Position numbers and translations under genes: made by a program | Part shown: in pieces, positions 11,383 through 22,400 of the stretch | Numbering within the stretch: the first letter of the stretch is position 1 | Layout: each line of letters opens with the position of its first letter | NCBI RefSeq assembly: GCF_000003815.2 | Contig: NC_049987.1 | Coordinates: 21,752,052-21,816,051, forward strand | From: Branchiostoma floridae | Lineage: Eukaryota > Chordata > Leptocardii > Amphioxiformes > Branchiostomatidae | Length of the DNA: 64,000 nt | Direction: 5' to 3' | The notes under the pieces: generated by a model | Database searches by the model: none | Told to the model about the DNA's origin: nothing | Seen by the model: the letters and a program-made list of their open reading frames with translations, nothing else

Positions 11383-14300
11383 ATGTTCCTGTGTGTCCTA
11401 GTCACGGTGTGTGCCGCCCTGCTCGGCCCTGGTGAGGTCCAGGCGGCGGCTGACGTCACGGCGCCGGCGGGGAGAGTGTTGGGGCTGGAGCAGGATGTGA
11501 GCGGGACGACCGTCAACACCTTCCTGGGCATCCCGTTCGCACACCCGCCCGTCGGGGCCCGGCGGTTCCGGCGGGCAGAGCGCCTGCAGCCCTGGGACGG
11601 GGTCTACAACGCCACGCGGTCGGTAACAGTAACAGTAACAGTAACAGTAACAGTAACAGTAACAGTAACAGTAACAGTATTACAGCAACCCCCTTGGCAA
11701 CAGTAACGGACTGAAATATATGTAGTACTGTTAGCAGCCGGCAGGACGTACAGTTATACATTGCTACCTATTTCCTATGTTAATTTGAGTGTATGTTTAT
11801 CATGTTGTATGTTTATGTATGTCCAGAGGCACCTGAAAAGCAGACAGTAGCCTGAGTGTGATTTCCCTGGTAGAATGAATAAAATGAAATAAAACTATGG
11901 GGCCCGAGACACTTCGGAGCCGGGCTTCGAAGCCACCAAATATTTCGGTCCTGATGGACTGGCGACGCCTCACAGGTGGAGCCATTAGTATAACACAGCG
12001 TTTGAGTTATATATACATTTGACGGTGGGAGGGACTCTAAATATTTCGGACTGCTGGAGTCATTTAAGGGTCATTTATTCTGTGAGCAAGGTCGACGGAG
12101 TTTAGATGGGTAAGTCCCTATAGTGTTAATTCCAGTGTTGGATGTAAAATGCTAGCATTTTTTCTATAATTCATTATCATTCATTCTCCAGGAAACCAAA
12201 CGCCTGCTTTCAGGACGGCGACGTCGGCTCGGCTTTCTCGCCGGCACTGCAGATCCACACGCCGCTGAGCGAGGACTGCCTGTACCTGAACGTGTGGCAG
12301 CCGACACCCGTCCCCACAGGAGCACCCGTCATGGTCTGGATATACGGTGGAGGATTCTCAACGTATGTGTTCAATTCGTATCTATTTGTACCGAAATAAT
12401 TTGGATAATCAGGATGGTAGATCGTATACAGGATTTTTCTTTTACACCACCAGTTAATCTCAGCTTAGTTGACGTTTGCATGTATTTGATAAACTCTAAA
12501 ACATAGGTCTAAAACAGAACCCCACCATCGTGTCAGGCTACAGTCCACTCTGTTTGTAGAAGCGTCTGGCTTTCCAAATGTTCATCAAGACCTTATACCC
12601 TATATACAAGGAAAGTTAGTTATTTCGTTCTTTAAAAAATCAGTGTCCGCGTTTATTGTATGCTGTGATACAACAATATTGTTATACCTTCACGACACGT
12701 CTTTCATTTAATATGCTAACCGACCAATTACGACTCCGTTTACAGGATATATACATACAAGAATGGCATTCTTCTATCCAGAATAACTCAAAACTTTGCA
12801 TTTATTCTACGCTAAAGGAAAGATACGGACAAAAGAAGTATCTTTCGAATGTACACAGTTTCGAACTTCGTAGAGCAATTACAAAGATGAGAATCAGTAG
12901 TCACAAACTAAATATAGAAGCCGGAAGATATACTAAAATTCCCCGTGACCAGAGGTTTTGTCCATTTTGCCCAAATGAGATCGAAGACGAACGTCACTTT
13001 GTTATGGATTGTTCTCGATATAATGATAAACGCACAGAGCTGTTCACATTACTTTCCGCTTGTTCTAAAGAATTTGCTACTCTCTGTTCGATAGATAAAT
13101 TCAACTACATTCTGGGAGGCGATAACCCTCACTGTGTACAAGTAGGCAAATATATCCACGAATGTTTATACCGTAGAACTAATAGTGTTAATGACATGCT
13201 AGACCCTATATGTTGATTTAATCATACCTATAGATATCCATATATGTCTGTTTAGTTGTACTGTAAGTAGTTGTTATACATGTAGACCTTACGAAAGTCG
13301 CTGTACTTTTGTCGTGTCAATAAAGATTGTATATCTTTAAAGCTAACACGACAAGGATTGAATACTCAACCTTGTACAAAGAACGGAAATACAACGAAAC
13401 ACAACATCTTCCAAACACCGATCATGCATGTGTTGTCCTAACATGTGACCAACTCCCGACAACAGATAGCCTTGCTCACGAGTATCTCCCACTCATGGAC
13501 TGAAGAAGGTCAGGTCTGGGGCCATGGTAAACATGTACACAAACTTGGTTTTGCAGTGGTTCGTCTGCCGTTGACATGTACGATGGCCGGTACCTCGCCG
13601 CCACAGAGGGAGTCCTGGTGGTGAGCATGAATTACCGGGTCAGCACGCTGGGGTTCGCCTACACCGGGACGGAGGACGCCCCAGGCAACATGGGGCTGAC
13701 GGACCAGCTGGTGGCGCTGCAGTGGCTGCAGGACAACATCGCGTCATTCGGAGGCGACCCCTCCAAGGTCACCATTTTCGGCGAGAGTGCGGGCGGGGCG
13801 AGCGTCGGCTATCACCTGATGTCCCCCGAGAGCAGAGACGTGTTTAGCCGCGCCATCTTACAGAGCGGGACGGCTCTACTTCCCGGCTTGCTCCTACCTG
13901 CAGACGACATGTACGGCAGCACCAAGGCTCTGGCCGAAAGTCTGGGGTGCCCCACTGAACAAGGCCCAGCCGACATGCTGGCCTGTCTGAGAGAACAGGA
14001 CGCAGCGAGCCTTGTGGCCGGCTACCCGCCCCTCTTTCCAGTCATCGACGGCAGCTTCATCCCAGAAAACCCGGCAAAGGCCCTCGAAGATGGAGAGTTC
14101 AAACATTCGGACATCTTGCTGGGCAGCAACGCAAATGAGGGGATGATCTTCTTTATACTATTTGGACTTCCCGGGTACGCTATTGGCTCGGAGAACAGCA
14201 TCGGCAGGAGCGAGTTCATACAGAACATCCAGGCAATGACGACTGGTCTGAACGAGCCGGCAGTGGAGGCAGTCGCCTTCCAGTACACGGACTGGTCGCG

Positions 14301-17300
14301 CCCCGATGACGCGAACATGTACCGAGACGCCCTGGACACGATCGTCAACGATGAGAAGTACGTTTGCCCGGCTTTTAGCACGGCGCGCGCCCACACCAGA
14401 GTGGGGGCGACGGTGTATGTGTACAAATTCGACCATGTCGCCTCTAACTCACCTTTTCCCGACTGGGCGGGCACGATCCACACGGCTGAAATACCGTTCG
14501 TGTTCGGGGGGCCCCTGGACGCTGCCTTGGGGTACACCGCTGAGGAGGCCGAGCTGTCCCGGAGGATGATGCGACACTGGGCAAACTTTGCCAGAACAGG
14601 GTAACAGTCTCTAAAACTTTATCTTTTTTTCTATTCAATGTATGTTTCAATCATTGTATGTTCGTACTTTGATGTTATTTTTAGATAGCGCATCTCTACA
14701 AACGAGCATCGTATGATCTGAATACCAAATGACAATATTTCCTCGATGTGTTGATTTCATGAGTTCGCATTTGTACCTGTTATTGAACCGGTGTTAAAGT
14801 GCGTTTGCTCTGTGATGATAATTCCATGATTACAACAATCGTTAAGCAATGCCTTTCCTATCGAGTACTGTTATTGAAATATGATGTGTGCTGCAAGTTG
14901 CGTTGGGTTTCTAGTCACTCCTAACCAGCATCTTATCAAAGTGACTGACCCGTCATTTTTACGGCCTGAACGCTGACATGCCGGGCGAAGATGATGATGA
15001 TCGATGATGATGTGCTACAATTTGCAATATGTACATATATCATGCACGTTTCTTTGCTCAAGAATAGCTATCATGTTACTATCTTAAACGTCCACAGGAA
15101 CCCCAACAACAACAACGAGGCGGTGTGGAGCCCGTACACGGAGTCCGGCCGGGGCTACCTGATGTTGGACACGGGCGCGCCCCGCATGGTGACCGGGCAG
15201 AAGGCCAGGGAGTGCGCCCTGTGGGACCACTACGTGCCGGCTCTCATCAACACAACAGGTGGGCGGGTCAAACACAGGGCATATAAAGACATTTCGACAC
15301 CAAATATTGGTCACATTAGATTTTAATTAAGGGTTAATGACCCGCCCCGAGGTGTATATGGTGTCATAACAGGGTCTGCATGGGGGGTCCTGACAACGCT
15401 TTACGCTAAATTCGGGACGGTCGACAACGCTTTACGTTAAATTCACGAAGGCAGGCAACGTTTTACGCTAAATTCAGACAGGCTGACAACGGTTTACGCT
15501 AAATTCTGGAAGGCTGGCAACACTCGACAGAGGCGGGGTCGTGCTCCGCAAGAAAGATTGAAATTTTGACTCTCTGAAACACTATTGCCTGCATTGTGAA
15601 GGGAAATTTTCGCTGGCAAACAAAGCTAAGTTAAATGGCATTTCTAATTAAAGAGTCCCAGGGGTTCAGCGTAAGCTTATGAGGGTGACGCCAGCCAACT
15701 TATTTTTGCAACGTCGATCGCCGAAGGAAAGTCCGGGAAAATTTTGAAATCCTGCCCCCCTGAAACGCCAGTTTTTTTTGGCTATTATAGAAAACTAAGT
15801 GAAATTACATTTCTATCAGTAAAAAATGTGTTTGAGGTTGACACGTCACATCCCCCAGCCATGATACATATTTTTTACGAAGTCGGTGACCGAAGGTGAA
15901 TAGAGTGGCAAAGGAGATCCGGCTAAATTTTGAAATCTTGACCCTCTATAAAACGATATTTTGTGCATTTTGATGAGCAAATTTCTATTAGCAAAACAGA
16001 TCTTTGAGGTTGACACACATCCCCAACATATTTTCAGAATTTAGAGTTCCAAAGGCGCGAGGCGGCACAAGGAGGACCATGGAAATTTTGAAATCTTGAC
16101 CCTCTAAAATGATATTTCCTGCATTCTGATGGGTAAATTTTGCTGGCAGACTAAGCTAACTTCAATGACATTTCTATTTGCAAAAAAAAAGATTTTTGAG
16201 GGTATATACCATATTTTTACCATGTCGATGACCGAAGACGAAGGTGAAAGGAGTCGCAAGTGAGGTCCGGCGAAATTTTGAAATCTTGATCCTCTGAAAC
16301 GCAATTTCCTGTGTTTTGAAGGACTAAATTTACTGGTAGACTACGTTTCGACTTACGAAATTTGGGAGGCCAGCTACGATTTACGGGTAATTTTTAGGCT
16401 TAATTACGCTTTACGTGAAATTTTTAGGCTAGATTACGCCTTACGTGAAATACACTGGCTACGCTTTACGGTAAATTTTCCATCCTCACTACGAATTACG
16501 TGAAATAAAATAGCTTACCCTACGAATTACGGGAATTAAAAAGGCCTGCCTACGCCTTACGGAAAAGAGCATGCAGACCCTCTCATAACGCCTGGTCCTT
16601 TGCTATAACCACCGAATGAAACTAACGGGTGGGTGGGCGCAGGAATCAATCTACAAGAAGATCTTCTTGTAGATTGTAAATACCGCCCAAGACAGTATCT
16701 AGTAGTATGTGTCCCATGCACACTGTCGTGGCCAGTGGTGACCAGATTTTGCATCCATATACCTTAGGCCTACGTCACATTTGCAAACCTGGTCCCGGCC
16801 GAGCAGCTTTCGAGAACGAAAAGTATGATACGAAAGACACCAAACTACACAAGACGTAAATATAGTCGTGAACATTACTTGTGTTTATTTTTCCGTATAT
16901 ATACATTTCTATTTTTCGTTTCCACGAACAGCTTAGCCTTCCGGAAGATTGCGCAGGAACAAGGAACATATTCATAAACTTGTACCTGAAGGCAAAAAAC
17001 GTTGACCCCTCATGCTAGCAACTCCGCACACTGCAAAAATAACCTCAAAGTCGTTTGAAATTAAAGACCATGTCATGTCCTCCTTTAACAGTTACAATAA
17101 CTGCATGTGCAGTTGAATGGACGGGCACGGAAAATAAGCCAACTTCCATATCTTTGCAATATGGTACATACATGTATATATGTGTAAGGAGGGCATATGT
17201 TTATAGTGGATATAACCAAGTGCACTAACACTGTTTTTTGTGGATTTCAGATACAGCCCAGCCCCAGCAGTGCCAGGCAGTTGTAGAGTCCAGCTCGGCG

Positions 17301-17396
17301 GCGACGCTCTGGGGACAGAGTCTGGCGGTGGCACTCCTGGTGAACCTCATCAAGGACATCATCAGTTTCATCACCACTATCTTTGTCGTACTCTGA
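11383..17396 (+). CDS. Secreted type-B esterase of the cholinesterase/carboxylesterase family (585 aa, five exons)
   Basis: Exons 11383-11618, 12192-12362, 13557-14600, 15098-15258 and 17251-17396 join in phase to 1758 nt ending in TGA. The product is an alpha/beta-hydrolase that should hydrolyse esters outside the cell. Residues 1-20 are a signal peptide ([20 protein letters not shown]). Oxyanion motif YGGGF is in exon 2, the nucleophile in FGESAGG is Ser213, the acid is Glu330 (NANEG) and the base His444 ([10 protein letters not shown]). Before [10 protein letters not shown], the position of the choline-binding Trp of acetylcholinesterases appears to be Leu, so general carboxylesterase activity is more likely than true cholinesterase. 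The C-terminus after QQCQ is hydrophobic (residues about 557-585), suggesting a GPI signal or membrane tail. Exon 1 uses a GTCGGT donor followed directly by a CAGTAA repeat. A partial inverted copy lies at 31774-32479. Confidence 0.92.
11628..11688. repeat. (TAACAG)n microsatellite at the esterase exon 1 donor
   Basis: About ten units of GTAACA start ten bases after the exon 1 border. Each unit offers a GTAACA hexamer resembling a weak 5' splice site, but using one breaks the reading frame into exon 2, whereas the upstream GTCGGT keeps it. Confidence 0.9.
12600..13350 (+). mobile_element. LINE (non-LTR retrotransposon) 3' fragment in esterase intron 2
   Basis: An open stretch ending at TGA 13214-13216 resembles the C-terminal end of a non-LTR retrotransposon ORF2. 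It has a basic region ([13 protein letters not shown], then RDQRFCPFC) and a C-x2-C-x7-H-x4-C zinc knuckle (CPFC ... RHFVMDC) of the zf-RVT type found after the reverse transcriptase. No reverse transcriptase motifs precede it, so it is a 5'-truncated copy. AATAAA occurs at about 13318. It has the same orientation as the host gene. The exact ends are uncertain. Confidence 0.7.
15375..16570. repeat. Complex degenerate tandem repeats in esterase intron 4
   Basis: Two repeat types are interleaved. A 26-31 bp unit around CAACG(C/G/T)TTTACG(C/T)TAAATTC occurs about four times at 15388-15510 and, as TTACG-TTACGTGAAATTTTTAGGC-type units, again at 16340-16562. Between them is a longer unit of about 170-190 bp with AATTTTGAAATCTTGACCCT ... 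GGCAAA, seen near 15556, 15744, 15930, 16084 and 16275. Confidence 0.75.
16763..16940. mobile_element. MITE, family B copy
   Basis: Opens TTAGGCCTACGTCACATTTGCAAACCTGGTCCCGG and contains GAACGAAAAGTATGATACG-AAGACACC and TATACATTTCTATTTTTCG. The right terminus is degraded. Confidence 0.6.
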
Positions 17397-17750
17397 GAAC
17401 TTTAGTCAGATGCTCGCACACTGGACCACGCACTAGACTACACTTTAAAACAACTAAATTCTGCTAACACCAACAGCGGGACTCATCAAGGACATCATCA
17501 GTTTCATCACTACTATCTTTGTCGTACTCGGAGAACTTTAGTCAGATGCTCGCATACTGGACCACCCACTAGACTACACTTAAAAACAACTAAGTCGGTA
17601 AATTCTGCTAACACCAACAGCGGGACTCATCAAGAACATCATCAGTTTCATCACCACTATCTTTGTCGTTCTCTGAGAACTTTAGCAAGATGCTTGTACA
17701 CTGCACTACGCAATAGACTACACTTAAAAACAACTAAGTCGGTAAATTCA
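17349..17750 (+). repeat. Three tandem copies of the esterase 3' coding end
   Basis: A unit of about 140 bases starting CATCAAG(G/A)ACATCATCAG and running through GTCGT-CTC-GAGAACTTTAG occurs at 17349, 17487 and 17628. The first is the true C-terminal coding end with TGA at 17394-17396. In the second the same position reads CGGAGA (no stop there), in the third CTGAGA. The later copies lie in the 3' UTR or beyond. Confidence 0.9.
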
Positions 17751-19462
17751 TTTTCACCACAAGAAGTACTACTGTAGTAAATTTCATTAAGCCACAATGA
17801 AAGTTCTAACGTAGTAACTGTTGCGGTTAAAATCTCGTTGATTGTGTCAAGGACTATAACATAACGTCATTGGTTGTGTAGGTGCGAACCCAGTATATGT
17901 AATTAACCAACCTGATGAAACCATATATAACGTTATATATAAGATGTAATGATTTCAAGAATACACAGAATGAGAAAAGACAACAATCACCATGTTTTCT
18001 GTCATAATAAAGTGTCTTAGACAGTAAAAAAGCATGTTTGTTCACATCTTACGTGCAAATTCGAGTTCTGCAACATCGATAGTATAGTAGCAAATACTAG
18101 CAATTGTACAAAACTTTGGTCAATGGAATGATGTACACATACGAAGATAATTCTGTTCTTACCCAGGAATGTTCTATTTCCAATCATTGTCTAATAGAGG
18201 TTATTCAGTCTTATTAAAACAAATGTGAACAACATTTGACACCAGAGTACAACTTGTTTGGCATGATTTTTAGGTAAAATGCAGACACCTCAACACACTC
18301 ATTATCCGTTTAGAACGGGAAAAAATCACAAACATCTTTACAAACAACGCATTGGCATCAGGACTGCTACCGAATGTTGTAAAACATGTTGCCAAATTGT
18401 CATAAATATTATTAGCTTGAGCAAAATAGCAGCAACATTCTTTGAATTGCACAAAGAAGGTATAAACATAATAATAAAGTATGCAACTTAGGTATACATT
18501 TGTTTAAAAGCAACAAAGCTGAACAATGTTATAACTTCATACAACGAAGTTATAACAAAGTTATACATGTAACTAAATATTTTGAATAGAAGTATTTCCA
18601 GCAGCACAAACTGAGTAACTTTGTCTGTACAAATAAAAAAGCTCGATGATCACACAAATATATTCTTTCATAGGTTAAAAGTGCCTTCCTGAAGTCACTG
18701 TGAAACTTAAAACTGTAGATAAAATATCGTTACTTATCCCTGATAGTGCAAAACATACTCTTCTGACATTAAAAGACAACAGCAAGGTAGGTTTTACCAG
18801 GCAAGAGTAGGGGACAAAAACAAATGTAGAATGTTACATTAGAGTAGAACATGGCTTTCAACATTATCTCACATCCAATGATCAATGTCAATTGTCATAG
18901 ATCAGTGTTCAGAGTGGGTGATAGCTAAAAAAAATGTATTTATATATTTATTTGTTTGGTAGATATTTACCAATGTGACTGTCTGATTTCGAAGATGACT
19001 ATGACTGTCTGATTTTGAAGATGACTATTCTGCTAAAACCAAGGATTTTATGTTATTCTGAGACATAATTAAACAATACTGCTAGATAGATATTGTTACA
19101 TCACACTTTGGCAACAATTTGGCACACATTTTAGAGCTAGAGTCTATCTTGCTTTCTGGTTGAGCCATGTTCTACCTAAATGTAACAATGAATACTGAAA
19201 GTTTACACCTATCGTCTATACAGACTTTTCATTTGATGTCATCTACGCCATATTGGATTACAGCGGACGTCTGTAAAACGCATGAAGATGAGATTTAAAT
19301 TATAATCATTATGAACTCAATGACAAGCCTGACAGTACATATCACACTTTGCCAACATGGCACACATTTTAGAGTCTATCTTTCTTTCTGGTTGAGTCAT
19401 GGTCCACTTAAATGTAACAAGCTATACAATACTAATGTTAACACCAGCTGTCTAAACTGTGC
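17751..19462. other. Intergenic region between convergent esterase and MATCAP genes
   Basis: AT-rich, no coding exon supported. A segment with TTGGCACACATTTTAGAG ... TCTATCTT-CTTTCTGGTTGAG and AAATGTAACAA is duplicated at about 19110-19190 and 19345-19430. ATAACTTCATACAACGAAGTTAT at about 18530 is a short chance-like palindrome. The right part may be the 3' UTR of the MATCAP gene. Confidence 0.55.
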
Positions 19463-22400
19463 TCACCCTGAAACATACTGATACTTCCTACTGTATGTCA
19501 AAACATTAGGAGCAGCTTTCCTCCGATTCAGCAGGATTTTCTTCGGCGGTTCAGGAACGTTCTTTAAGTTCGGTACAGAGAGGCTGAACTTTCTTGACAT
19601 GTTCCCCGCTCGCTGTTTCGAGACGGCGGAAGCTTTCTTGGTTTCGTTCCTCCTGTGCGGACTGGCGATATTGTTTACAGCAGCCATTTGGCGAAGCTTC
19701 TTCCTGTAGGCTTCCTGGTCCAGCAGGAAGTGAGGCAGTTTGATGCAGTCGCGGCGAGCCAGGCGCCGGATGCGGGGGAGCTCGTCGATGCAGACCTTCC
19801 CCGAGTACAGCAGGTGGAAGTCGATGACCTCCAGGTTCCTGAGGATCTCCACAGCACCTGTAAAACATGGCATCAACTGTAGACACAGACCTTCTTGACA
19901 AGATCCAATTCTCGAAGAACACATTGGGAATTAATGTGGAATACGTTAGACCAAATCATACTATGACCACACTAATTATATTTCAATCCATACATAGATT
20001 GCAACATATTGTTTTTTGTTGCGTCTCTTCTTCTTCTCCTTCTCCTGCCAAATCTTCAAGTGGATCTAACTTTTTCATTTTTGGGCCAAATGAGCCAAAA
20101 TTTGGCAGGGAGGCAGGCATTTTTTTTTCATCCCAGTCACCCAGACCTAATCTTATATAAAAATAAGTCCCTCTTGCAGACATCTATGAAACGCAGCTGT
20201 CACTCACCNNNNNNNNNNNNNNNNNNNNNNNNNNNNNNNNNNNNNNNNNNNNNNNNNNNNNNNNNNNNNNNNNNNNNNNNNNNNNNNNNNNNNNNNNNNN
20301 NNNNNNNNTGGTCCTTCCCACATCGTCCCAGATCCTTGCCAGGTTCGGCCAGGCCAACACTGATCCCTCATCACGATCTTCCAGCGCTGGTGGACGTCGT
20401 TGATGAACGTCTCAAGATGTTGGAAAAGGTCGCTGAAGGACATCTCCGTGGACATACAGGACGCATCTAGGATTGGAACAACTCTTACTTCAGTCTTTTG
20501 TCAGGAGTAAGACTGTACAGACTTTATCTTAAGGATGTACTTCATCTTAAGGTGTACTGCCTTTCATTTGAATGACATTGCCAGTCTCGTTCTGGCGGTT
20601 CTAGAACACACTTCTCCGAACAGGTATAGATCGCCCGCTCCAGCAACAGAGTAAACAACAACTCGACATGCTCTAGCCCAAAAGAAGGGCTGCCAGAATG
20701 CGACAGTTGTACAAAGTAAACAAATTCAAGTAACTGCGAATACACACTCCTAGAGACACAGTACAATACAAGACATAAGATACAATACATTACAAGTTTC
20801 CTCCACCCATACTTACAGTAGAGCAGAGCCGGCACCCAGAGGTACTTGACCTTGGCCTGCAGCATGGTGTTGACGGTGGCCAGGCCCTCCTCGATGGCGA
20901 TGGCCTCCCACGAGCGGCAGGACCGCAGCCCGAACCCGTCACGGTTAGAGTACCAGGGCTGGAACCCATCGTTCAACATGCGGAACTGAAGCAGCGTGGT
21001 TAAGGAAGGCTTTGTGCTGTCACAACTTTAGTGTCACAAGCTTCTAGCCAGGCATGTGTCATGGCATCATCTGGACGCATTTTTCTTAAAATAACAAGAA
21101 ATTGGACACACTAGATGCCCTTACTCTGGAGAACAGATCCTCTGACAAGCATGAAATTCTGATTGGCCAGGGATACCACTTGTCTTTTACTGTGACCTCT
21201 CTGACAGTAATTTTGCCTCTTGGGATACCTTAGAATGTACCATTTGAACTTAAAATTCTTGAAAACTCTGCAGGGTGGTTTTACGTTTGGGGTGAACTGG
21301 CAACGCAAAAACCGAAATCATAAAAACGCAGTGAAAATTTCTGCATTTACAGTATTCATTATTTGACACTGTTCCAGACCAGTCTACTTCACCAGCGGGG
21401 GTGACAGAAGGATACGAAGTGCGTGCCGACCTCATGGTCCACGAGACACTTGATGCCGTGCTGTCTGAGGTACATGTTCTCCGCTGTGTTCTGCAGCCAG
21501 AGGGAGTAACGTCTCAGCTCGGGACGGTTGTACTTCTGGGCAGGACCTCGCCACTGCATCCGACCACTGCACAGGAAATTCAGACACATACTTTTTAGAT
21601 AAAAGAAGAACTTACCTGAATTGCAGAGACCAGGGTCCCTGCAGTCAGGAGCAAGTAGGCAGGTAGCCCTTAATAGCTCTTCTTCCTACCTTTTCCTTAA
21701 TATGCTTGTCAATACAGTAGAAGCTGCTTAATTGCACCCATTTGCCAGTGCATTTTGTGCAATTATCCAAATGGTGCAACAAAGCGAAGTTATTAAGCTG
21801 GACTGCACCACCATGGGATTTTGTGCAATTATCAGAAGTGTGCGATTAACTGGTTTCTATTGTACTGCATTTAAATTTATTGATTGTTGTCTGATTTTTT
21901 AAGGGATGGGTCAAGCAAATTATCTGAGGGACGGGTCCTGGAGATAGCCCTAGTAAGGCCTACCTCAAAATGAAAAATTTAAGTTTATGCCAATAGATAT
22001 GTACAATAAGACATGCTGTTGAATGATTTTTTGGTCTGTTTCGTGTTTTTGTTGTCTTTTATATCATACATTTTGTTCCCCAAAACTGCCTGGCCGAGCC
22101 CCTTTGCGGAAATGTGACATAAGCCTTAGTTTAAAGTTCAGATGGTGAGTCCTACCTGCAGTTGAGATCCCCACTCCACAGTATCTTCAGCATCCCGTCC
22201 ACTCCATGCTCCACCAGGTACTGGCTCACCATGTGCGTCGCCTCTGTCTGGTCGATCAGCGGCCCAAACGCCGCCTCCACCAGCCTGTCCTCATCGCCAA
22301 ACTTTTCTCGGACGGTTTCCAGGATTTTCTTTGCCTCCGGGAAGTGGTCAAACTTGATCTGCGCCACTTTTGTCCTCATGGCGCCCTGCACGCGCTCCTC

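Noticed and set aside
14022-14537. 171-codon minus-strand frame
   Set aside because: Antisense shadow of the esterase exon 3, which carries the catalytic motifs.
18527-18552. loxP-like palindrome ATAACTTC-GAAGTTAT
   Set aside because: The spacer and inner arms do not match loxP, the site is single, and AT-rich palindromes of this size are common here.
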